Positions 39,419 to 50,604 of a DNA stretch of 64,000 nt are shown one piece after another. The notes under the pieces were generated by a model. The model worked only from the letters and a program-made list of their open reading frames with translations. It was not told the origin of the DNA and made no database searches. How positions within the stretch are numbered: position 1 is the stretch's first letter; each line of letters begins with the position of its first letter. The position numbers and the translations under genes are program-made. Source of the stretch: Deltaproteobacteria bacterium (GTDB lineage: Bacteria > Desulfobacterota > Dissulfuribacteria > Dissulfuribacterales > QOAL01); the NCBI GenBank assembly GCA_027028245.1, contig JALVJO010000038.1:48496-112495 (forward strand), in the 5' to 3' direction.

Positions 39419-41161
39419 ATGAATAACATTTACGAACAACCTGAATTCATTTTTCCGCTGCTGGAAAGAAACAGGCTGCTTCCACAGGAAAAAATAGAAG
39501 CCCTAAAGAAAAAGGCCCATATAGCCAAACGAATGGGCATAGATCTTATTCAATGGATTGACTCTCTGCAGGTGACCAGAAACGGTTCCAAGGATGAACT
39601 GCTGTCAGAAGCTGATATACTGGAGGCTGTCTGCAGCGAAAGGGGCTGGAGGTTCAAACGCCTGGACCCCCTCAAGCTCGACATAAATGTCGTAACCAAG
39701 ACCTTCCCCTCTTCCTTTGCCAGAACAAGACTGGTACTTCCTGTTGAATGGCATGGAAACATCCTGGAGGTTTGCTGCTACTACCCTGAAGACGATGAAC
39801 TCAAGGAAGACATAAAGAGGGCATGCCAGGCAGGCATCCAGTTCACCGTCTCTCCCAGGTCAGATATTGAACGTGTAATAGCCGAATTCTTTGATTTCAG
39901 AAAATCTATCGCCGCCGCCCAGGACGTATTGAGCGCTCCTGAAGTTGATATCGCAAACCTCGAACAGTATGTAAAGCTTTCTTCCCGAGACGGCGGGGCT
40001 TCCAGCGACAAGCATATCAACAAGGCTGTGGACCACTTGTTTCAGTATGCCCTGAACGAAAGAGCAAGTGACATCCACATAGAACCCAAGAGAGATGAGT
40101 CAGTGGTGCGCTTCCGCATAGATGGCCAGCTTCATACCATACACAGGCTGCCAAGGGTGGTCCATGAGGCACTGTGCACCAGGATAAAGGCCCTTTCAAG
40201 GCTGGATATAGCTGAAAAAAGACGCCCCCAGGATGGAAGGATAAAACTTTCCTGGAAGAAAGAGGACGCCGAGGTGCGCGTGTCAACGGTGCCGGTTGCC
40301 TTTGGAGAAAAGGTGGTATTGAGGCTTCAAAGCGCCGAGATACTCATGAGTGATCTGGAGGAACTGGGATTTTCCCCAAGAGATCTCAAGACCTACAAGG
40401 CCTTTCTCCAAAACACCTATGGGATGATACTAATGACAGGCCCTACTGGAAGCGGAAAATCCACCACCCTTTATTCCACCCTGAGATACCTGAGTTCTCC
40501 CGAGGTAAACATCGTTACCGTGGAAGACCCCATCGAGATGGTCTATGAAGATTTCAACCAGATTGCTGTCCAGCCTGGCATAGATGTTACCTTTTCCACA
40601 ATACTCAGGAACATACTGCGTCAGGATCCCGACATAGTTATGATAGGAGAAATCCGGGACCCTGAAACAGCACGATATGCCGTCCAGGCAAGCCTTACAG
40701 GCCACCTCGTTTTTTCCACCCTTCATACCAATGATGCTGCCGGGGCCATTACCAGGCTGCTGGACCTTGGCCTTGAGCCTTACCTCATTGCCTCTACGCT
40801 CATAGGGGTGGTGGCGCAGAGACTGGTCCGGATGATATGCAGAAGCTGCAGGGAGGAAAGGATTATTTCAGCCCGGGAACTGGCTGCCTTTGGATGCCGG
40901 ATAAATTCAGAAAAGACCCGGGCATGGAAGGGAAGCGGCTGCAGCATGTGCAGAAACACCGGCTATCACGGCAGAATTGGAATATATGAGGTCCTTTCCG
41001 TCTCTTCCAAAATCAAAAAGATGATCCACCAGGGCAGTTCTGAAGGCGCCATCAGGAAACAAGCCGTCAAGGAAGGTATGAAGAGCCTGAAATACGATGC
41101 CTGCATGAAGATGCTCTCTGGAATAACCACCATGGAAGAGATAGCACGGGTTACCTATTGA
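39419..41161 (+). CDS. GspE/PilB-family secretion/pilus ATPase
   Basis: SDIHIEPKRDESVVRFRIDG; MTGPTGSGKSTTLYSTL; IMIGEIRDPETARYAVQASLTGHLVFSTLHTNDA; CRSC/CSMC zinc site. Confidence 0.95.
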   Translation: MNNIYEQPEFIFPLLERNRLLPQEKIEALKKKAHIAKRMGIDLIQWIDSLQVTRNGSKDELLSEADILEAVCSERGWRFKRLDPLKLDINVVTKTFPSSFARTRLVLPVEWHGNILEVCCYYPEDDELKEDIKRACQAGIQFTVSPRSDIERVIAEFFDFRKSIAAAQDVLSAPEVDIANLEQYVKLSSRDGGASSDKHINKAVDHLFQYALNERASDIHIEPKRDESVVRFRIDGQLHTIHRLPRVVHEALCTRIKALSRLDIAEKRRPQDGRIKLSWKKEDAEVRVSTVPVAFGEKVVLRLQSAEILMSDLEELGFSPRDLKTYKAFLQNTYGMILMTGPTGSGKSTTLYSTLRYLSSPEVNIVTVEDPIEMVYEDFNQIAVQPGIDVTFSTILRNILRQDPDIVMIGEIRDPETARYAVQASLTGHLVFSTLHTNDAAGAITRLLDLGLEPYLIASTLIGVVAQRLVRMICRSCREERIISARELAAFGCRINSEKTRAWKGSGCSMCRNTGYHGRIGIYEVLSVSSKIKKMIHQGSSEGAIRKQAVKEGMKSLKYDACMKMLSGITTMEEIARVTY

Positions 41162-41177
41162 TTCAGGAACTATACAT

Positions 41178-42677
41178 TTATCCCTTTATGAAACTATGAA
41201 GCAGCCTGCTCTTACTGGGATGCCTGAGCTTCTTCAGGGCCTTGGCCTCTATCTGCCTGATGCGCTCCCTGGTAACTGCAAAATCCCTTCCTACTTCCTC
41301 CAGGGTCTTATTTGTGGTCTCTCCAATTCCGAACCTGAGTCTCAGGATCTTTTCTTCCCTGGGAGTAAGGCTGGAAAGCGCCAGACGCACCTGGTGAGTG
41401 AGGTTTGTCAGGATGGCCTGCTCATCCGGCTGAGGTGTCTTCTTGTCCTCTATGAAGTCGACAAGTTCACAGCCTTCATCGTCTCCTATGGGTGTTTCCA
41501 GGGATAGGGGCTGGTTCAGCAGCTTCAGGATGTTCTGAACCTTTTTAACCGGACAATCCAAAAGCTCGGCCAGCTGTTCCGGCGTGGGCTCCCTGCCCTT
41601 TTCCTGAACATATTCCTTGGCAGCCTTGCAAAGCCTGTTCAAGGTCTCGACCATATGCACAGGAATCCTGATGGTACGCGACTGGTCGGCAATGGCCCTG
41701 GTGATGGCCTGCCTGATCCACCAGGTGGCATAGGTGCTGAACTTGTAGCCCTTCCTGTATTCAAATTTTTCCACCGCCTTTATCAAGCCTATGTTGCCTT
41801 CCTGTATCAGATCCGAAAGATGCAGCCCCTTGTTCACATGTCTTTTTGCAATGCTGACCACCAGGCGAAGGTTGGCCTTTATGAGCTGTTCCTTGGCAAA
41901 ACGGGCCTGCTGCAGACCATTGTAGTAGCCGCGGACTATTTCGTGGAGAGATTTTTCCGAGAGCCCTGTGGTCCTGAAAAGATCCTTCATGCTTGTGGCG
42001 CCGGATTCATTCATGAACTGGTCAAAAGAGAGCCTTACCACATGAAGAAAATTCTTATCCAGCCTGCCTCCGCCAAGAAGTGAAAGCATTTTCTGGGGAA
42101 TGAGAAGCAGCTCCTGGTTTATTTTGCGCCTTTCGTCCAGGTCATCTGTCCGGTTTATTGCCTTTATCAGTTTTGAGCGTCTCTTTTCCAGGTAAGAAAT
42201 CTTTTTGACCGTTCGGAAAACCGGTCCCAGGGCAGCAGGATGGGTACTGAAGGTCTCCTTCTGATTCTCTTTTGATATGGCAGAGGAGCAGCTGTTGATC
42301 TGCTCCAGCATGAGACTTACCACCTGGGGAATATGGAGGGCGCAAAACACATAGTCTTTTTCGCTCTCCTCCAGGTGTTTTGCGATCTTCCCCTCCTCCT
42401 CCCTGTCCAGTATATCGCCGCTGCTCATCTCTCTGAGATAGAGCCTGATGGGATCAAGACGGGCCGACTTGGATACTGCCGCACCTGAACCTGGCGAAGA
42501 CAGATCAGCTTCGACATGTGCGGCCGGGTCCCTCTCAGCATCTGCAACCAGGTCACTCAGAATGGATACATCCATTGTCCCGCTGGATTCAGCCAGTTCG
42601 GCAACAGGATTTGGTGTTCCCAGGCCGGCGCCTTTGGGCTCTGTCTCCAAAGAAGCTTTGGTGTTTTTTTCAGTCAT
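41178..42677 (-). CDS. rpoD: RNA polymerase sigma-70 factor RpoD
   Basis: [78 protein letters not shown]; region 4.2 helix. Confidence 0.95.
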   Translation of the reverse strand: MTEKNTKASLETEPKGAGLGTPNPVAELAESSGTMDVSILSDLVADAERDPAAHVEADLSSPGSGAAVSKSARLDPIRLYLREMSSGDILDREEEGKIAKHLEESEKDYVFCALHIPQVVSLMLEQINSCSSAISKENQKETFSTHPAALGPVFRTVKKISYLEKRRSKLIKAINRTDDLDERRKINQELLLIPQKMLSLLGGGRLDKNFLHVVRLSFDQFMNESGATSMKDLFRTTGLSEKSLHEIVRGYYNGLQQARFAKEQLIKANLRLVVSIAKRHVNKGLHLSDLIQEGNIGLIKAVEKFEYRKGYKFSTYATWWIRQAITRAIADQSRTIRIPVHMVETLNRLCKAAKEYVQEKGREPTPEQLAELLDCPVKKVQNILKLLNQPLSLETPIGDDEGCELVDFIEDKKTPQPDEQAILTNLTHQVRLALSSLTPREEKILRLRFGIGETTNKTLEEVGRDFAVTRERIRQIEAKALKKLRHPSKSRLLHSFIKG

Positions 42678-42727
42678 GGATCGTTCTCCCTCTCCCTTTA
42701 AGACTAAAGACCTTGCCTGTCTTCAGT

Positions 42728-44521
42728 TCACCTCAGGCCCTGGAGCTTTTTCAGAATCTCCGCTGCCTGATCCTCCTCTTGAGTTTGGCGCATTTCATCC
42801 ATGAGATGCATCCTGAGTGCCTTCTTTTTTCTGGCCCGGCAAAAATCCTTCAGCCCTGAGATCATCTCCTGCTGATCCCCGCACGGGGGAAATTCGGCAG
42901 ACAACCTAAGTGCAAGGGCCTTCAGGCCTGGTGCATCCTCTAATCTTCCGCATAACGATGACAGGTCGCACCTGCCTGATATATTATAAAGATTAACCAT
43001 TGATTCCCAGAGTTCCAGAAGCCCCCTGTCGGAAAGCCATATATCAAGGCCTTCATCCAGGAATTCTTCCATGAAATGAGGATAGCAAAGTATGAAACCC
43101 AGGAGTTTTCCTTCTGCCCTGTTGGAAATCCTGAAAACAGTCCTGACTGGTTTCTTTTCCTGACTCTCGTCTGCCTGAGGGGACCTTTTCAGCTGCAGTT
43201 TCCCGGAAGAGGCTCCTTGGTCCTGCTTGAGTTTCTGCCAGAGGCTTTCCTCTCTGATTCCCATCCTCTGGGCAATATGACCTACAAGCAGGGATTTTCG
43301 CACAGGATCTGAGATCTGTGAGACGGATTCCAGGACAATTTCCACCGCCTTGGCCTTGCCCTCCGTATCATTGCCGAATCTCTTCCTGCCGATTTCAAGC
43401 AGAAAGTCAATCCCGGATGGGGCATTTTCAGCCAGTTCTGACAGGCTGGCGGCCCCTTCCTTCCTGACAAAACTGTCCGGATCCTCTCCTTCGGGCAGGG
43501 TCAGCACCCTGGGCCGTATACCGAACCTGTAGCATACAGGAAGGGCCCTTGAGGCCGCCTTTATACCTGCTTCATCCGCATCAAAAAGAAGGATCCATTC
43601 CTTGGTGATGCCCTTCATCCTCCTTGCATGATCCTCTGTCAAGGCTGTGCCAAGGGTGCCCACAGCTTCCCTTATCCCGAACTGCCAGAGGCTTACCACG
43701 TCCATGTAGCCTTCTACTATCAGCCCGGCACCGGCTTTCCTGATGGAAGACTTGTTTTCAAAAAGGCCATAGAGAATCCTTCCCTTGTGATAGACCGGAG
43801 ACTCGGGTGAATTTATGTATTTTGGCTGCTGCTTTTCCGTCTCCTGAGAAATCACCCTGCCTCCAAAGGCAACTACGCGCCCTGCGTGATCCCTTATGGG
43901 AAACATGACCCTGCCCCTGAACCTGTCATACCATCCCGGCGCATTGGTCCTTTTAATTATCAGGCCTGCCTTTTCTGCCAGGGAAAGGGACTTGCCCCTG
44001 TCTTCAAGAAACTTGATGAGTCCGTCCCAGGAATCAGCGGCCCATCCCATGGAAAATTGCCTGATGGTCCTTTCCGAAAGGCCTCTGGCCTGAAGATATG
44101 TCCTTGCATCAAGGGCCGAGGCGGAATGGCTGAGCAGGTGGGAAAAATAATCTGCTGCTTCCTGATTTATGTCAATAAGGGCGTCTTTTTCCCGGATCTC
44201 TTTTTTGCGAAATCTTGATACAGGGCGTTCGGGGATCTCGATGCTGAGCCTTTCAGCAAGCTGGCGCACGGCTTCTACAAATGACAGCCCCTGGATCTTC
44301 ATAAGGAATTTAAAGACATTGCCGCCTTCCCCGCAGCCAAAGCAATAGAATATCTGCTTGTCTTCATTGACAGAGAAGGAAGGATCCTTGTCGGGATGGA
44401 AGGGACACAGGCCCACCCAGTTCCTGCCCCTCTTCTTGAGCGGCACATACTCCTGGATAATCTGCCTGATGTCGGCAGATTCGTGAATCTTCTGGAGTAT
44501 GTCTTCAGGAATGTAACCCAT
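42728..44521 (-). CDS. dnaG: DNA primase
   Basis: YVPLKKRGRNWVGLCPFHPDKDPSFSVNEDKQIFYCFGCGEGGNVF; RVVAFGGRVI; VEGYMDVVSLWQFG. Confidence 0.95.
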   Translation of the reverse strand: MGYIPEDILQKIHESADIRQIIQEYVPLKKRGRNWVGLCPFHPDKDPSFSVNEDKQIFYCFGCGEGGNVFKFLMKIQGLSFVEAVRQLAERLSIEIPERPVSRFRKKEIREKDALIDINQEAADYFSHLLSHSASALDARTYLQARGLSERTIRQFSMGWAADSWDGLIKFLEDRGKSLSLAEKAGLIIKRTNAPGWYDRFRGRVMFPIRDHAGRVVAFGGRVISQETEKQQPKYINSPESPVYHKGRILYGLFENKSSIRKAGAGLIVEGYMDVVSLWQFGIREAVGTLGTALTEDHARRMKGITKEWILLFDADEAGIKAASRALPVCYRFGIRPRVLTLPEGEDPDSFVRKEGAASLSELAENAPSGIDFLLEIGRKRFGNDTEGKAKAVEIVLESVSQISDPVRKSLLVGHIAQRMGIREESLWQKLKQDQGASSGKLQLKRSPQADESQEKKPVRTVFRISNRAEGKLLGFILCYPHFMEEFLDEGLDIWLSDRGLLELWESMVNLYNISGRCDLSSLCGRLEDAPGLKALALRLSAEFPPCGDQQEMISGLKDFCRARKKKALRMHLMDEMRQTQEEDQAAEILKKLQGLR

Positions 44522-44569
44522 GGGAACCCTGTCTGCCCTCCAGGCTCGCCGGCCAGGGGATGGTAGAGG

Positions 44570-45001
44570 TTATTGATTCACGGTTCGGCCAAGAGCCTCT
44601 ATAAGCCCTTGGGATAGTTTTGTCAATTTTCCTTTTCTGTCCGTGGATGCATGTTTGGTATGTCCCTGGACTACCAGCCTGCCGGAACGGGTAATCCTGT
44701 AACTGAATGTTATGGAATAAGACGAGATTTCCCTGATCCCCGTTTCTATTTCCAGAAGATCGTCATAGGTGGAGGAGGATTTGTAGCGCAGGTAGGCCTC
44801 CACTACCGGAAACAGTATGCCCTCTTCCTCCATGGCCCTGTAGGGCCTGTTAAGGACATTTCTCATGAACTCGGTACGCCCGATCTCAAAGAGCCTGAGG
44901 TAGGCCCCGTAGTATACCACCCCTGCCTTGTCCGTATCGCCGTAGATAACCCTGTAAGGCACGGTGAATCTGATGCCCCTGGGCCTGACTTCATTTTTCA
45001 T
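44570..45001 (-). CDS. YbgC/4-hydroxybenzoyl-CoA-type acyl-CoA thioesterase
   Basis: PYRVIYGDTDKAGVVYYGAYLRLFEIGRTEFMR. Confidence 0.85.
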   Translation of the reverse strand: MKNEVRPRGIRFTVPYRVIYGDTDKAGVVYYGAYLRLFEIGRTEFMRNVLNRPYRAMEEEGILFPVVEAYLRYKSSSTYDDLLEIETGIREISSYSITFSYRITRSGRLVVQGHTKHASTDRKGKLTKLSQGLIEALGRTVNQ

Positions 45002-46317
45002 TTTTTCTTCTTGGGATCAAGCTCCACATACCTGGGCTCCGCCCCTATGAAATGGGGCAGGATGCGAAAACCATCCTGGAAGACGATCCCAGTCTTTTTG
45101 GCTGCAGGCTCGTTAAAGGCCGCATGGGGATTATTCTTCACATCCAGACTGTCGTAAATGACAAAGGGCACCGGACTCTTGGCATGGGTCTTTATGGCAA
45201 CAGGGGTATAATGGTCGGTTACAATCATCATTCTGAAGGAACAGCCCATGTTCTTCAGCCCCTCGAAGACCGGCCCCACGACTTCCTTGTCAAAGTGTTC
45301 AATGGCCTTGATCTTTTCCTGGACATCTCCCAGATGTCCCGCTTCGTCCGGGGCCTCCACGTGAAGAAAGACAAAGTCCTTTTCCTTGAGTTCCCTGAGG
45401 GCTGCCCTGGCCTTGGCACCGTAATCGGTATCCAGAAAGCCCGTTGCCCCCTTGATGTCTGGTGCGTCCAGGCCTGCCCATATCCCAAGCCCCTTGATGA
45501 GATCCACTGCCGCTATGACGGTTCCTTCCAGGTCATACTGCTGGGGTATGGTGGCTACCACAGGTCTCCTGCCCTGGCCCCAGGGCCACAGGGCATTTGC
45601 AGGAAGCTTCCCCTCCTGCTGCCTCTTTTCATTAACCGGATGCCTGTGAAAGAAATTTATGGCCTTCTTGAGGACCTCGTAAAGAAGCGGTTCATCCTCG
45701 TAAACACGCCAGGCCTCGGTTACATCGTGGCCTGTGTAATCGTGGGGAGGAACAGTTGCAATGCCTTCAGGGCCCCCGCGCCAAAGCAGAAGATGACGGT
45801 AGCTCACCCCGGGGAAAAGCTCGAAAGACCTGCTTTTTACCAGCTCGGCAAGATCCGTTACGAGTATCCTGGCCTCTTCGGTGGAAATATGGCCTGCACT
45901 GTAGTCTTCCATAAAAACCCGGCCTTCCCTGAAGCTGAGTGTAACGAGATTGCACCTGAATGCCACGTCTTCCGGGTTCATGGCAACCCCCATGGCAGCG
46001 GCTTCCAGGGGCCCCCTACCCGTATAGTATTGAGCCGGATCGTAACCCAAAAGGGACATGTTGGCCACGTCACTTCCTGGTTCCATGTCGTCAGGTATGG
46101 TATTTACGAGGCCTAATTCCCCCATCCTCGTAATGAGGTCCATGAAGGGCGTTCTGGCTGCCTCCAGAACGGTCTTTCCCCCGAGTTCATCCAAGGGGAA
46201 ATCCCCCATCCCGTCTCCAAGAAGTATTATGTACTTGTCTGCTGGGTGGGGTATCCTTTTCTCTTCTATCTCCTTACCAGCTTCCTGGTCCTGCAGTTTT
46301 GCTTTTTCCTCATCCAT
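44998..46317 (-). CDS. apgM: Cofactor-independent phosphoglycerate mutase (ApgM-type)
   Basis: YIILLGDGMGDFPLDELGGKT; SLLGYDPAQYYTGRGPLEAAAMG; FVFLHVEAPDEAGHLGD; VTDHYTPVAIKTH. Confidence 0.9.
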   Translation of the reverse strand: MDEEKAKLQDQEAGKEIEEKRIPHPADKYIILLGDGMGDFPLDELGGKTVLEAARTPFMDLITRMGELGLVNTIPDDMEPGSDVANMSLLGYDPAQYYTGRGPLEAAAMGVAMNPEDVAFRCNLVTLSFREGRVFMEDYSAGHISTEEARILVTDLAELVKSRSFELFPGVSYRHLLLWRGGPEGIATVPPHDYTGHDVTEAWRVYEDEPLLYEVLKKAINFFHRHPVNEKRQQEGKLPANALWPWGQGRRPVVATIPQQYDLEGTVIAAVDLIKGLGIWAGLDAPDIKGATGFLDTDYGAKARAALRELKEKDFVFLHVEAPDEAGHLGDVQEKIKAIEHFDKEVVGPVFEGLKNMGCSFRMMIVTDHYTPVAIKTHAKSPVPFVIYDSLDVKNNPHAAFNEPAAKKTGIVFQDGFRILPHFIGAEPRYVELDPKKKK

Positions 46318-46322
46318 CCTGA

Positions 46323-47648
46323 TCAGTCCTCCAGTGCCTTTAGATCCTCTATTCTTATTATCATGGTCCTGTCCAGGACGAATTCCTGAGCATCTATTTC
46401 TTCCAGGGCCTTTCTGACCCGGCCTTCGTCGGCTTCGTGGGTAACCATGACTATGGGTACTGAGGAAGATTCCCGGCCCCTGCCCTTCTGGACCACAGAG
46501 GCTATACTTATCTGTTCTTCCCCAAGAATTCCTGCAATCCTGGAAAGCACTCCGGGCTGGTCCTTTACGGTGAAACGAAAATAGTATTTTACCCGCACCT
46601 CTTCCATGGGCCTGATCCTGGCAGATGCCACGTGTTCAAAGGGAATGGATAGGGCTGGCACCCTTTGGGTGCATCCCTTGACGAGGTTTCTGGCTATGTC
46701 CACCACGTCTGCCACGATGGCGCTTCCCGTGGGCATTTGTCCTGCACCCATGCCATAGAGCATGACCTTGCCAACGCTGTCCCCGGTAAAATAGAACGCA
46801 TTGTAAGCCCCGCGTACCTGGGACAGGAGATGATCATTGGATATCATGGTGGGGTGTATCCTCAGATCAACTATTCCGTTTTCCTGCCTGCCTATTGCAA
46901 GAAGTTTGATGCTGTAACCAAGTTCGGCTGCAAAACTTATGTCCACCGGCGTAAGGCGGCTTATGCCCTCGGTGTAAATGTCGGAAAGGCCTATCCTTTG
47001 TCCAAAGGCAAGGGTTGCCATGATTGCCAGCTTGTGGGCGGTGTCTACCCCTTCTATATCATAGGTTGGATCAGCCTCGGCATAACCCAGCCTCTGGGCC
47101 TCCTTCAAGGCATCCTGAAAAGGCAGCCCCTGGTCTGTCATACTTGTGAGGATATAATTGGCTGTGCCATTCATTATTCCCAGAACCGTGCTGATGTTGT
47201 TGGCCGCCAGCCCTTCCTTCACAGCCTTTATGCAGGGTATGCCACCGCCTACGCTTGCCTCAAAGCCTATCTCAACTCCGGCCCTTGAAGCAGCCTCAAA
47301 GATCTCGAAACCGTGTGTGGCAAGAAGGGCCTTGTTGGCCGTCACCACGTGTTTTCCACTCTCGATGGCCTTGAGCACAAAGGTCCTTGCAGGCTCCAGG
47401 CCGCCAATGAGTTCTATGAATATGTCAAGATCAGGGTCCTGAAAGAGCCTTTCAACATCATCGGTGAGAATATCAGGCGGGACGGCAAAACCGCGATCCG
47501 TTTCAAGATCCTTGTCACAGATCCACTTAAGGTTTACCGGACACCCTGCCCTTTCCTCAAGCATATCCTTTCCAGACAGCAGTATCTTGGCCGTACCGCT
47601 TCCCACTGTTCCAAAACCAAGAAGTCCAACATTCAACGTCTGTTTCAT
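46323..47648 (-). CDS. hom: Homoserine dehydrogenase with ACT domain
   Basis: VGLLGFGTVGSGTAKIL; VVTANKALLATHG; GIMNGTANYILTSM; AEADPTYDIEGVDTAHKLAIMA; ACT-like C-terminus. Confidence 0.95.
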   Translation of the reverse strand: MKQTLNVGLLGFGTVGSGTAKILLSGKDMLEERAGCPVNLKWICDKDLETDRGFAVPPDILTDDVERLFQDPDLDIFIELIGGLEPARTFVLKAIESGKHVVTANKALLATHGFEIFEAASRAGVEIGFEASVGGGIPCIKAVKEGLAANNISTVLGIMNGTANYILTSMTDQGLPFQDALKEAQRLGYAEADPTYDIEGVDTAHKLAIMATLAFGQRIGLSDIYTEGISRLTPVDISFAAELGYSIKLLAIGRQENGIVDLRIHPTMISNDHLLSQVRGAYNAFYFTGDSVGKVMLYGMGAGQMPTGSAIVADVVDIARNLVKGCTQRVPALSIPFEHVASARIRPMEEVRVKYYFRFTVKDQPGVLSRIAGILGEEQISIASVVQKGRGRESSSVPIVMVTHEADEGRVRKALEEIDAQEFVLDRTMIIRIEDLKALED

Positions 47649-47790
47649 TTCCCGCTCCAGTTACCGGACCTGTCCCGGACAGGATATTTTTTATGAAGCC
47701 AAGATAGAGATGGAAAAGGTCCTCGAACCTGCAAAAGGCCTAAAAGGATTAATTTCCATAATTTCACAATAAGTCTGTGCAAATTCTCAT

Positions 47791-47898
47791 GTATCTGCTT
47801 ACAAGGTACGGAAGATACAAGACGGAGGTCGCGCTGGAGGTACAACGCGTACTTCAAGCGTCTGATCCTGCCAGATGCGCCTGCCTGTGAGCAGATAC
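47791..47898. repeat. Hairpin-type dispersed repeat, copy 2
   Basis: Outer inverted arms gtatctgct / agcagatac; core gtacaacgcgtacttcaagcg shared with the 2264 and 50605 copies. Confidence 0.55.
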
Positions 47899-48075
47899 TA
47901 ATTTCCAGGTCAGGATACTCTAAACATTTAAAAACCTTGAAGCAACCCTTTGGATGCTAACCGTTTTTTTCATCCTCTTTTGGAGCCAGGCGGATTGCAG
48001 GCTGAAGATTTCGTTTGAACCATCAGAAACCAGTCAGCACTCAGCTTCAGCCATGAAACAGCCGATAAATATTAT

Positions 48076-49053
48076 GTGAATTGCAGCCCTAAAAAATATA
48101 AGATATCACCTGAAGCCGGTGCGCTCCTGGCAGCATCTGCATGGATCGTATTGATCTCGTGCCTGCATCTTTTCATAACTGCCCAGGGGAATCCCGGGAA
48201 AAAAATACGGGTGGGTTTTCTGCCCATTACCTGTCACCTCCTGCTGCCTGTGGCAATGGAACGAAACAAGTGGTTTGCAAAACGGGTGGAAACCGTAAAA
48301 TTCACGTCCTGGCCCGACATGATCGAATCCATAAAGGGAAAGGAGCTGGATGCGGCCTTTATTCTGGCACCAATTGCCCTTTCCCTCATGAGCCAGGATG
48401 TGCCGGTAGATATAGCGCTCCTCGGTCACAGGAACGGGACATGCCTGGTCACGTCCAAAAAGGAAGATATAAAGACTGCCAGGGAACTTTTGGGGAAAAC
48501 AGTTGCAATACCAATAAGATTCAGCACCCAGAATCTGGCCCTTCAGCAGTTTCTGCGGAAAAACGGCGTTGACCCCAAATACCTGAACCTCGTGGAGCTT
48601 CCTCCTCCTGATATGCCCTCGGCACTGGCATCAGGTGCCATAGACGCCTACATAGTAGGAGAGCCATATGCAGCCCAGGCGGAAATTGCCGGAGCCGGAA
48701 AAATACTCCACCGTATCCAGGACCTTTGGCCCAATTTTATTTCAAGTGTCCTGATAGTCAGGAACGATGCCCTTGAGGAACACAAAAAAGAGCTAAACCA
48801 GATTATCAGCATACTCTATTCCCAGGGTGAATGGATAGAAAACCACCGGGACAGTGCAGCGCAGATAGGGGCAGCATTTTTTGGCCTTCCCGATGAACTG
48901 CTCTTAAGGGTGCTTGAGGCCTCTCCCAGGCGCGTGAGCTACCGGGCTCTTACGCCCAAGCTCCGTGAATTGAACGAGATTGGAGGCCTCATGGTAAAAT
49001 ACGGCCTGTTGAAGCAAAGGCCGCCTTGCAGGATCTATAAAAAATGGCACTGA
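48076..49053 (+). CDS. ABC transporter substrate-binding protein (nitrate/sulfonate/taurine, NMT1/SsuA-like)
   Basis: KIRVGFLPITCHLLLPVAMERNKWFAKRVETVKFTSWPDMIESIKGKELDAAFILAPIAL; GTG start. Confidence 0.85.
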   Translation: MNCSPKKYKISPEAGALLAASAWIVLISCLHLFITAQGNPGKKIRVGFLPITCHLLLPVAMERNKWFAKRVETVKFTSWPDMIESIKGKELDAAFILAPIALSLMSQDVPVDIALLGHRNGTCLVTSKKEDIKTARELLGKTVAIPIRFSTQNLALQQFLRKNGVDPKYLNLVELPPPDMPSALASGAIDAYIVGEPYAAQAEIAGAGKILHRIQDLWPNFISSVLIVRNDALEEHKKELNQIISILYSQGEWIENHRDSAAQIGAAFFGLPDELLLRVLEASPRRVSYRALTPKLRELNEIGGLMVKYGLLKQRPPCRIYKKWH

Positions 49054-49802
49054 ACCACATGAAATTCTTCTATGGGTTTATCCTGATTATTGCCGTTTGG
49101 ACAGGGATCCGGCAGGCCTTTGAGATTCCTTCATATCTTCTGCCAGGACCAATGGAAGTCAGCAGGGCGCTCTTGGAAACGGCAGAAAGCGGTCAGCTGT
49201 TCAGGAGCACTGTGGCAAGCCTTTACAGGGTCACCTGGGGCTTTTATCTGGCAGTGCTTACCGCTGTGCCCCTTGGCCTGGCAATGGGACGCCTGGAGAA
49301 GCTCAGGGATATAATGAACCCGGTGATACAATTTTTAAGGCCCATATCACCCCTGGCATGGATACCAATGGCCCTTATGTGGTTCGGCATCGGGGACAAG
49401 CCGGCCATTTTCCTCATCTATCTTTCTGCCTTTTTCCCCATGGTGGTCTTTACCGTAAGCGGTGTAGCCGGGATAAATAAGACTTTCCTGCGTGTTGCTG
49501 AAAATTTCGGACTAAAGGGCCGGCACCTTTACCTGAAGGTAATTCTTCCTGCAGCCATGCCGGAGATAATCGTAGGCCTGAGGATCACCCTGGGCACCGC
49601 ATGGCTCGTTATCGTTGCCGCAGAGATGATAGCAGTAAAATCCGGCCTCGGATACCTGATCATAGATGCCAGAAACTCTCTCAGGATGGACAAGGTAGTG
49701 GCAGGTATGTTTGTTATAGGGATCATAGGCTTGGCCCTTGATCACCTGATAAGACTCCTGGAGGAACTTCCCTGGGTTGAATGGAGCAGAAAGAGAAGAT
49801 GA
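49044..49802 (+). CDS. ABC transporter permease (SsuC/TauC-like)
   Basis: PLGLAMGRLEKLRDIMNPVIQFLRPISPLAWIPMALMWFGIG; overlaps flanking ABC genes. Confidence 0.9.
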   Translation: MALNHMKFFYGFILIIAVWTGIRQAFEIPSYLLPGPMEVSRALLETAESGQLFRSTVASLYRVTWGFYLAVLTAVPLGLAMGRLEKLRDIMNPVIQFLRPISPLAWIPMALMWFGIGDKPAIFLIYLSAFFPMVVFTVSGVAGINKTFLRVAENFGLKGRHLYLKVILPAAMPEIIVGLRITLGTAWLVIVAAEMIAVKSGLGYLIIDARNSLRMDKVVAGMFVIGIIGLALDHLIRLLEELPWVEWSRKRR

Positions 49803-50587
49803 CCAAGATCCTGGTAAAAGGGCTTAAAAAGACCTTTTTGGAACGGAGAAGCCGTCTCAGGTATCCAGGCCAGTGCCACCACCGTGAGACCTGCCTGGTC
49901 CTTGACAATCTGACCTTTTCCGTGGATCAGGGCAGTTTTACCTGTTTTGTCGGCCCTTCCGGTTGCGGAAAATCCACACTTCTAAGGATAATCGCAGGCT
50001 TTGAATCAAAGAATGAAGGAACAGTCCTTATTGATGGAAAGGTCCTCCATGCACCCAGTGAAAAACACGTGTTTGTATTCCAGGAAGACGGGCTCTTCCC
50101 CTGGCTCACTGCGTGGCAGAACGTGGCCATCGGGGCACGCCGCATAACTGATCCTGAGAAGAGAACCCACGAAATAGAAGAACACATTGAACTTGTGGGC
50201 CTTTCCGGCTTTGAAGATCACTATCCCCACGAACTTTCAGGCGGCATGAAAAGAAGGGCAGAGGTGGCCCGGGCTCTCATTGTGGAGCCGGATATACTTT
50301 TCATGGATGAGCCCTTTGGAGCACTGGATTTTGTCACCAGGCTTCAGATGCGCGAGGAAATGGTAAACGTCCATACCATGTACGACATGACCATCCTTTT
50401 CATCACCCACGACATTGATGAAGCACTTCAGCTCGGCGACCAGGTCATAGTGCTGAGCGATCGGCCTGCCAGGATAAATGCAGACATCAAGCTGGACTTT
50501 CCCCACCCCAGGGATCTGACCACCGGCTCCATTGCCGAGATCAGAAAAGAGATATACTACCAGATGGGACTGCACCCTGCCCTTTAG
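49799..50587 (+). CDS. ABC transporter ATP-binding protein (SsuB/TauB-like)
   Basis: FVGPSGCGKSTLLRIIAGF; ELSGGMKRRAEVARALIVEPDILFMDEPFGALD. Confidence 0.9.
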   Translation: MTKILVKGLKKTFLERRSRLRYPGQCHHRETCLVLDNLTFSVDQGSFTCFVGPSGCGKSTLLRIIAGFESKNEGTVLIDGKVLHAPSEKHVFVFQEDGLFPWLTAWQNVAIGARRITDPEKRTHEIEEHIELVGLSGFEDHYPHELSGGMKRRAEVARALIVEPDILFMDEPFGALDFVTRLQMREEMVNVHTMYDMTILFITHDIDEALQLGDQVIVLSDRPARINADIKLDFPHPRDLTTGSIAEIRKEIYYQMGLHPAL

Positions 50588-50604
50588 AACCAATCAGGCG
50601 TTAA

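Noticed and set aside
45052-46116. 354-aa plus-strand ORF
   Set aside because: Antisense to apgM; codon-shadow ORF.
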